Source: Polynucleobacter sp. IMCC 30228
GTDB lineage: Bacteria; Pseudomonadota; Gammaproteobacteria; Burkholderiales; Burkholderiaceae
DNA length: 64,000 nt
Direction of reading: 5' to 3'
Assembly: GCF_021395205.1 (NCBI RefSeq)
Contig: NZ_JAJVCS010000001.1
Span: 558,001 to 622,000 of the forward strand
Shown here: positions 58,594-64,000 of the stretch, piece by piece
Position numbering within the stretch: position 1 is the first letter of the stretch
Layout of the letters: the number at the start of each line of letters is the position of its first letter
Notes under the pieces: model-generated
The model's database searches: none
Seen by the model: the letters and a program-made list of their open reading frames with translations, nothing else
What the model was told of the DNA's origin: nothing
Made by a program: the position numbers and the translations under genes

Positions 58594-59259
58594 ATGATTC
58601 AAACAATGAAACCAAAAATAAAAATTGATGTTGTTTCAGATGTCGCTTGTCCATGGTGCGCAGTTGGCTATGGCGAGCTTAATAAGGCCATTGAAGCAAT
58701 GGCTGATGAGGCTGACTTTGAAATTCACTTTCAGCCATTTGAGCTAAATCCTCATATGCCAGCAGGTGGTCAAGACGCAGTAGAGCACTTAACGCAAAAG
58801 TATGGCTTATCTCCAGAACAAGTGCAAGTGAATCAAGCGCGTATTCGCGCTCGTGCTGCGGCAGTTGGTTTTGATTTTCATCCTGCCGGAAGGAAAAGAA
58901 TTTACAATACTTTTAACGCCCACCGCCTTTTATATTGGGCAGCTAAAGAGTGTGGTTTACCTGCTCAAGCAGCGCTTAAAAAAGAATTATTAAATACCTA
59001 TTTTTGTTTAGCAGTCAGCATGGATGATGTAGATAATGTGCTTGCTGCAGTTGGCCGCGCAGGATTAGACCAAGCTCGTGCTAAGGCAGTATTAGAAAGC
59101 GATGAATTTAGCCAAGAAGTTCAGTCACAAAAACAGACTTTTCAAAACTTAGGAATTCATGGGGTGCCTGCATTTATCTTAAATGATCAGCACTTAATTG
59201 AAGGCGCGCAATCATCTGCAGTATTGCTGAATAGTTTTAAGCAACTGCTGGAAGCTTAA
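58594..59259 (+). CDS. DsbA-family oxidoreductase (FrnE-like)
   Basis: The 221-residue thioredoxin-fold protein of the FrnE/2-hydroxychromene-2-carboxylate isomerase-related group has the active-site CPWC in DVACPWCAVGYGELN, followed by an all-alpha insert and the cis-Pro loop GIHGVPAFILND. There is no signal peptide, so it acts in the cytosol, probably as a disulphide oxidoreductase or isomerase. ATG 58594 and ATG 58606 are both possible starts, with no clear ribosome-binding site. Confidence 0.9.
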   Translation: MIQTMKPKIKIDVVSDVACPWCAVGYGELNKAIEAMADEADFEIHFQPFELNPHMPAGGQDAVEHLTQKYGLSPEQVQVNQARIRARAAAVGFDFHPAGRKRIYNTFNAHRLLYWAAKECGLPAQAALKKELLNTYFCLAVSMDDVDNVLAAVGRAGLDQARAKAVLESDEFSQEVQSQKQTFQNLGIHGVPAFILNDQHLIEGAQSSAVLLNSFKQLLEA

Positions 59260-59273
59260 AATTAAACACATTC

Positions 59274-61919
59274 TTAGAGGCCTGCCTTTAATTTGCCACT
59301 TGTGCTTGAATGAAGACAAAATTGTGCCGCTTTAGCGATACTTGCAGCATCAACTTGAAAGTAGTCTCGTAGCGCTGCTCGAGTATCGCTACGGCCAAAC
59401 CCATCGGTACCTAAGGTAAGGTAGTTGCGCTGGCTGGGGATGTAGGCACGAATACTTTCTGGAACTGCGCGTACATAATCGGTTGCAGCAATGATCGGGC
59501 CAGCTGAATTCGATAACAGCGAACTAATAAAGGCAGTTTCATATTCAGAGGTGCCATCAACTCCTATATCCTTATTCTCATCTGCAAAAGCGGCCTGCAA
59601 TTTTTGGTGACCATTGCGTGCCAGCTCACTCCAACTGGTGATGCTAAATATATCAGCTTCAATATCTACCCGTTTTAATATTTCGGCAGCTTTGATTACT
59701 TCGAGCAGGATGGCACCAGAGCCCAATAGAGTAACTCTTTTTTTCGCCGTAGGGGGTGCTGGTTGATAGAGGTATGCACCCGCTAGAATATCTTTTTCTT
59801 TACCAGATAACAAATTGGTTTGGGCATAATTTTCATTCATGAGGGTAATGTAATAAAACACATCTTGCTGTTCGGTGAGCATTTCCCTCATCCCCGCATC
59901 AATGATCACGGCTAATTCGCCAGCAAAGGCAGGGTCATAGGCTTTGCAATTAGGAATGGTAGCAGCCACTAAATGACTACTGCCATCTTGATGCTGTAAG
60001 CCTTCGCCACCCAAAGTAGTGCGCCCTGAGGTTCCACCCAATAAGAAGCCGCGTGCGCGTTGATCGGCAGCTGCCCAAATAGCATCTCCAACACGCTGAA
60101 AACCAAAAATAGAATAATAAATATAAAAAGGTAGCATGGCAAAGCCATGATTAGCGTAACTAGTAGCAGCTGCAGTCCAGCTGGCAATAGCACCCGCCTC
60201 ACTAATGCCTTCCTCTAAAATTTGGCCATTTAACGCTTCGCGATAACTTAATACGGAACCAATATCTTCTGGTTCATAGCATTGTCCAACGCTAGAATAA
60301 ATACCCACTTGTTTAAATAGATTCGCCATACCAAACGTTCGCGCTTCGTCGGCCACAATGGGCACAATTCGTGCACCTAGTGCTGGGGTCTTTAGTAAAT
60401 TACCTAAGAGTCGTACAAAGACCATGGTAGTTGACATCGATTTATCGTCAGGAGTAATCGCAAAGCTGGCATAAGATTCAAGCGGTGGAATCGCTAGGCG
60501 TTCGCAGTCGATAACACGTTTAGGTAAATAGCCACCCAACTCAGCCCTTCGTTGCTGCAAATACCGCATTTCTTTGCTATCCTCGCTTGGCCGATAAAAA
60601 TCTAAATTCATTGCTTGGGCATCGCTGAGTGGTAAGTTAAAGCGATTACGAAATTCAATTAACGCTTCCTCATCAAATTTTTTCTGACTATGCGTTGTCA
60701 TTTTTCCTTGACCAGCATGACCCATTCCATAGCCTTTTTTGGTGTGCGCCAGAATTACCGTGGGTTGACCTGTATGCTTTACTGCCGCCTCATAAGCAGC
60801 ATAGATTTTGACGATATCGTGACCACCGCGTTTTAATCGATCAATTTGTTCATCTGTCATACCCTGAGCTAGTTCTGCTAACTCAGGGCTTTGTCCGAAA
60901 AAATTTTCCCGATTAAAGCGCCCATCTTTAGCTGCAAAAGTTTGCATTTGACCATCAACGGTATTCGATAGTGCGCGCACCAAAGCACCAGAATGATCAC
61001 GTGCAAATAAGCCATCCCAATCACTGCCCCACACTAATTTAATGACATTCCATCCGGCACCACGAAATAATTTTTCTAATTCATCAATAATGCGACCATT
61101 ACTTCTAACGGGGCCATCTAAGCGTTGTAGATTGCAGTTCACTACCCACGTTAAATTATCTAATTTTTCCCGTGCTGCCAAGGTGAGGGCGCTCATGCTT
61201 TCAGGCTCATCCATTTCGCCGTCACCAAAAACACCCCATACTCTGCGCTGCGAACAGTCGAGTAAATTACGGTGACTTAAGTAACGCATAAATCGGGCTT
61301 GGTAAATTGAGCTAATGGGGCCAATGCCCATTGAGCCAGTTGGAAATTGCCAAAAATCGGGCATGAGCCACGGGTGAGGATAACTCGATAGCCCTTGCAC
61401 CCCGATTTCTGCGGCGGCAATTTCTTGGCGGTAATAGGCTAGATCTTGTTCATTTAAGCGACCTTCAAGATAGGCGCGGGCATATACACCCGGCGCACTA
61501 TGGGGTTGAAAAAATACTAAATCACCCTTGTGCTCGGAAGTACGACCATGATAAAAATGATTAAATCCTACTTCAAACAAATCGGCTGCACTAGCGTAGC
61601 TAGCAATGTGACCACCAAGTTCGCCATAAGCCGTATTCGCTTTGGCGACCATCGCCAGTGCATTCCACCGCATCAGGGAGGCTATTTTTTCTTCGATTGC
61701 CAGATCACCAGGAAACACGCCTTGCTTAGCAACCGTAATCGTATTCACAAGAGGCGTGACTAATTCAGGGGACCAGCCAATTTGCTGTTGGTGGGCGGTG
61801 CGGATGAGCATATCGAGCAAATGCTTGCCCCGCTCCTCGCCATTAGCAGTAATGGAATTAATAAACGCTTCTGCCCACTCGGCCGTTTCGGTTGGATCGA
61901 TATCATGAGGGTTTTGCAT
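59274..61919 (-). CDS. Homodimeric pyruvate dehydrogenase E1-type 2-oxoacid dehydrogenase
   Basis: The 881-residue thiamine-diphosphate enzyme is of the AceE type. The TPP motif GDGEMDEPESMS ... NCNLQRLDG is clear, and KKGYGMGHAGQGK, GGTSGRTTLGGEGLQHQDGS follow. It decarboxylates a 2-oxo acid and reductively acylates a lipoyl-E2. No aceF or lpd gene follows; it is alone, 104 bp divergent from an Lrp-family regulator. That context matches the Pseudomonas MdeB-MdeR pair, where MdeB is an AceE-like 2-oxobutyrate dehydrogenase E1, so pyruvate or 2-oxobutyrate are both possible substrates. Confidence 0.9.
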   Translation of the reverse strand: MQNPHDIDPTETAEWAEAFINSITANGEERGKHLLDMLIRTAHQQQIGWSPELVTPLVNTITVAKQGVFPGDLAIEEKIASLMRWNALAMVAKANTAYGELGGHIASYASAADLFEVGFNHFYHGRTSEHKGDLVFFQPHSAPGVYARAYLEGRLNEQDLAYYRQEIAAAEIGVQGLSSYPHPWLMPDFWQFPTGSMGIGPISSIYQARFMRYLSHRNLLDCSQRRVWGVFGDGEMDEPESMSALTLAAREKLDNLTWVVNCNLQRLDGPVRSNGRIIDELEKLFRGAGWNVIKLVWGSDWDGLFARDHSGALVRALSNTVDGQMQTFAAKDGRFNRENFFGQSPELAELAQGMTDEQIDRLKRGGHDIVKIYAAYEAAVKHTGQPTVILAHTKKGYGMGHAGQGKMTTHSQKKFDEEALIEFRNRFNLPLSDAQAMNLDFYRPSEDSKEMRYLQQRRAELGGYLPKRVIDCERLAIPPLESYASFAITPDDKSMSTTMVFVRLLGNLLKTPALGARIVPIVADEARTFGMANLFKQVGIYSSVGQCYEPEDIGSVLSYREALNGQILEEGISEAGAIASWTAAATSYANHGFAMLPFYIYYSIFGFQRVGDAIWAAADQRARGFLLGGTSGRTTLGGEGLQHQDGSSHLVAATIPNCKAYDPAFAGELAVIIDAGMREMLTEQQDVFYYITLMNENYAQTNLLSGKEKDILAGAYLYQPAPPTAKKRVTLLGSGAILLEVIKAAEILKRVDIEADIFSITSWSELARNGHQKLQAAFADENKDIGVDGTSEYETAFISSLLSNSAGPIIAATDYVRAVPESIRAYIPSQRNYLTLGTDGFGRSDTRAALRDYFQVDAASIAKAAQFCLHSSTSGKLKAGL

Positions 61920-61982
61920 AGGTATTAATATACAAAAAGTGCTCTGAAATAGGATTGCAAATTATGGTCAAATACCATTAAA

Positions 61983-62001
61983 TTAAGCATAAAATGCTAA
62001 A
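61983..62001. promoter_or_regulatory. Inverted repeat between the divergent E1 and Lrp genes
   Basis: AGCAT-AAA-ATGCT (61986-61998) with partly symmetric flanks lies in the 104-bp divergent gap, 26 bp from the Lrp-family ATG. An autoregulatory operator for the Lrp protein is plausible but not shown. Confidence 0.45.
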
Positions 62002-62023
62002 TAAACCATTTTTATAGAACTTT

Positions 62024-62485
62024 ATGCAACTAGATGCCATTGATTTAAGAATTTTGCAAGAACTGCAAAAAGACAGTTCACTCAGTAATGTGGCCTTGGC
62101 TAAGCGCGTGCATTTATCACCTTCACCTTGTTTATTGCGAGTGCGCGCGCTAGAGGCGAACCAAGTAATTCAGCGCTATGTGGCCTTGGCTAACCCCAAG
62201 GCCCTGGGACTTGATTTAAATGTATTTATTTCGATCAGCCTAAAAGAGCAGTCAAAAACTGCGCTCGCTGAATTTGAACAGTGTATTGCCGAGCAACATG
62301 CGGTAATGGAGTGCTATTTGATGACCGGCGATTGTGATTATTTAATTCGAGTTGCTGTATCCAATATTAGCGATTTAGAAAAATTTATTCTTGAGCAATT
62401 AACTCCCATTGCCGGCATTGAAAAAATTCGCTCCAGTTTTGCATTAAAGCAAGTTTCTTACAAAACTGCTTTGCCTTTGCCGTAA
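62024..62485 (+). CDS. Lrp/AsnC-family transcriptional regulator
   Basis: The 153-residue protein has an N-terminal winged helix (LDAIDLRILQELQKDSSLSN, then VALAKRVHLSPSPCLLRV) and a C-terminal RAM ligand-binding domain with GDCDYLIRVAV. Such regulators respond to amino acids. It is divergent from the AceE-type gene, which it probably controls, and converges with the SAF dehydrogenase gene (20 bp). Confidence 0.92.
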   Translation: MQLDAIDLRILQELQKDSSLSNVALAKRVHLSPSPCLLRVRALEANQVIQRYVALANPKALGLDLNVFISISLKEQSKTALAEFEQCIAEQHAVMECYLMTGDCDYLIRVAVSNISDLEKFILEQLTPIAGIEKIRSSFALKQVSYKTALPLP

Positions 62486-62505
62486 CAAAATACTGATTTA
62501 TCGAG

Positions 62506-63846
62506 TCATTTTTTAAACATGGACTCCATCTCGCGTCGTACTCGAATTGCTTCATTGTTGATATCAAAATTGACATCGTTCCAGCATACTGGTTTGCCAG
62601 CAGCAACAGCATTTTTGAGCGTCAGGCGGTGTGCTAACCCAATGGGTAAGCCACCCATTGCCAAGGAATCAGTGGCAGGCATTAATTTACCGTAAACCGT
62701 AAAACCACCTTCGCCATCGAGCATTTCTCCAGCCTTTAAGTCACGTTTAGCCGTGGCTACGACGTCACCGCTAAAGGCGGTAGTAGCACCCGTGGCTTCT
62801 TTGCGCAAGGCCACGCTCGCAACCGAGATGCCTAACTCAAGACCAATTAAATGATATGGTTTATACATTGCCGCATACCAGCCGCTCGCATCAGTTTTCA
62901 GGCCATATTGCAAGAAGCAGTTACGCACATATTCGTTCGGCGCTTCAAAAACAATATAAACGCCCCAACGTAAATCTCGAAAGACAGGGCGACCATCACG
63001 CTCAACAGAAGAAACTACTTCAACTGTGCCTTTAAAGGGCAAGATGCCGCCATCAGCCTCTGGCCGTAAGATGGTAGGCAGATCATCAACCCCGCAGGGC
63101 GGAAATAACAAGCCATTTTTTGGGGGTCGCAAACCACAGGCATTCGATACCGCAGCCATTTCAAGGGCAGACTTGGTGCCATCTAAAAATGAATTAAACA
63201 TTTGGGCATTAAAGTCTCCGCTACCAACTTGCTCTGGGGTAAATCCATAGTGCCCCCATACTGTGTCTGGAGTGGCTTGGTGATAGATCGGTAAATATTT
63301 AGTGCCTTTGCCTGCACACACCACATCCATACCAATCGTTTCGGCCCAATCAACTAATTCAGCAATTAAGGATGGTTGATCGCCAGATGCCATTGAATAA
63401 ATAATGCCAGCATCAGCTGCTTTTTTAGCTAGGTAGGGGCCCGCAAGTACATCAGCCTCTACGTTCACCATGATGATGTCTTTACCATGTTCGCAGCATT
63501 TCAAGGCGTGGTGAATGCCTGCTGCTGGACTTCCAGTGGCATCAATAATGACTTCAATTTGCGGATTGGCGATCATGCCATCAGCATCATCAGTAATGAA
63601 TGTTTTGCCAGTTTGATACGCATTCTCAAAAGAAGACGCGTTGTATTGCACGGCGTTCCAACCCACACGGGCTAAAGAATCACGCGCCCGTTGCGGCACT
63701 AAGTCGGCAATACCTAATAAATGAATGCCAGGGGTTCTTGGCACTTGGGCTAAATACATTGAGCCAAATTTGCCCGCACCAATAATGCCTACTCGTACCG
63801 GCTTACCTGCCGCCGCGCGTTGTTTGAGTTGTTGAATGAGGGACAT
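62506..63846 (-). CDS. COG4091-type NAD(P)-dependent dehydrogenase with C-terminal SAF domain
   Basis: The 446-residue oxidoreductase has an N-terminal Rossmann fold VRVGIIGAGKFGSMYLAQVP, a homoserine-dehydrogenase-like middle (ASGDQPSLIAELVDWAE near residue 155) and a C-terminal SAF-like domain (about 350-420, VVATAKRDLKAGEMLDGEGG). It is called a predicted homoserine dehydrogenase in COG4091, but its true substrate is unknown and may be a sugar-acid or hydroxy-acid intermediate. AAAGG precedes the ATG by 6 nt. The remaining 154 bp of the window upstream hold no recognisable feature. Confidence 0.85.
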   Translation of the reverse strand: MSLIQQLKQRAAAGKPVRVGIIGAGKFGSMYLAQVPRTPGIHLLGIADLVPQRARDSLARVGWNAVQYNASSFENAYQTGKTFITDDADGMIANPQIEVIIDATGSPAAGIHHALKCCEHGKDIIMVNVEADVLAGPYLAKKAADAGIIYSMASGDQPSLIAELVDWAETIGMDVVCAGKGTKYLPIYHQATPDTVWGHYGFTPEQVGSGDFNAQMFNSFLDGTKSALEMAAVSNACGLRPPKNGLLFPPCGVDDLPTILRPEADGGILPFKGTVEVVSSVERDGRPVFRDLRWGVYIVFEAPNEYVRNCFLQYGLKTDASGWYAAMYKPYHLIGLELGISVASVALRKEATGATTAFSGDVVATAKRDLKAGEMLDGEGGFTVYGKLMPATDSLAMGGLPIGLAHRLTLKNAVAAGKPVCWNDVNFDINNEAIRVRREMESMFKK

Positions 63847-64000
63847 AACAAACCTTTCAATAAGAGTGCTGCTATTTTCACATTTTTTAGTTGGCGTAGG
63901 TTTATCAATTGCAGACTTAGTTCAGGTAGGGCGTCGGGTCAGCCTAGGGCTTTCCCTGATGGTAGTTGATTACAGGCCTGACTTTTAACCCTCTAACTGA

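Overview
The window looks like a chromosome segment of a low-GC member of the Burkholderiaceae, most likely Polynucleobacter or a close freshwater relative. This is judged from gene content and order (miaB-ybeY-corC-lnt-glyQS-gmhB, pgk-pyk-fba-purCEK-tsaC, recA-recX-sucCD), from AT-rich codon use, and from groESL carrying both a sigma-32-like promoter and a CIRCE element. It is inferred from reading, not from a database search. There is no integrase, transposase, CRISPR array or phage gene.

Layout. 1-7.4 kb (minus): a tRNA-modification / ribosome-maturation / lipoprotein / glycyl-tRNA synthetase operon running into gmhB. 7.4-15.2 kb: a putative Na+/H+ antiporter, htpG with a near-consensus heat-shock promoter, OsmC, two small exported proteins, gamma-carbonic anhydrase, a large MHS transporter and a MOSC protein. 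15.3-24.9 kb is the accessory-looking part. It holds a five-gene plus-strand operon of mostly exported proteins ending in a 1064-residue TPR-CHAT protein, then small membrane proteins, an AT-rich spacer and a second exported caspase-fold protein (C14 metacaspase type). 24.9-28.4 kb (minus): a catabolic set (TctC-type binding protein, UxaA-type dehydratase, ornithine cyclodeaminase family). 28.5-36.7 kb: tRNA-Met, alkaline phosphatase, DUF3833 and DUF2878 proteins, LexA-controlled recA-recX, sucCD, a TerC protein and a type IV pilin-like protein. 36.7-42.8 kb: a lipoprotein, moaC, a BepA-like M48 peptidase, and a minus-strand ilvE / zinc-finger / waaF / SnoaL-like cluster. 43-50.5 kb: the glycolysis and purine operon, ending convergently over dacB. 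52.3-58.5 kb: HU, a BvgAS/EvgAS-like phosphorelay with a degenerate EAL protein, and groESL. 58.6-63.8 kb: a DsbA-family protein, a stand-alone aceE-type E1 divergent from an Lrp regulator, and a COG4091-type SAF dehydrogenase.

The best candidate for an undescribed system is 15340-24897: two exported caspase-fold proteases of different families within 7 kb, one of them in an operon with an Ig-like secreted protein, a zinc-ribbon membrane protein, an unrecognised secreted protein and a secreted alpha/beta hydrolase. Smaller points of interest are a 14-nt tandem duplication that builds a mini-leader ORF at the glyQ start, corC and lnt in one frame separated by a single stop codon, the absence of phoH between miaB and ybeY, a perfect FNR-type palindrome upstream of the MHS transporter, and the catalytically dead EAL protein beside a Bvg-like system.
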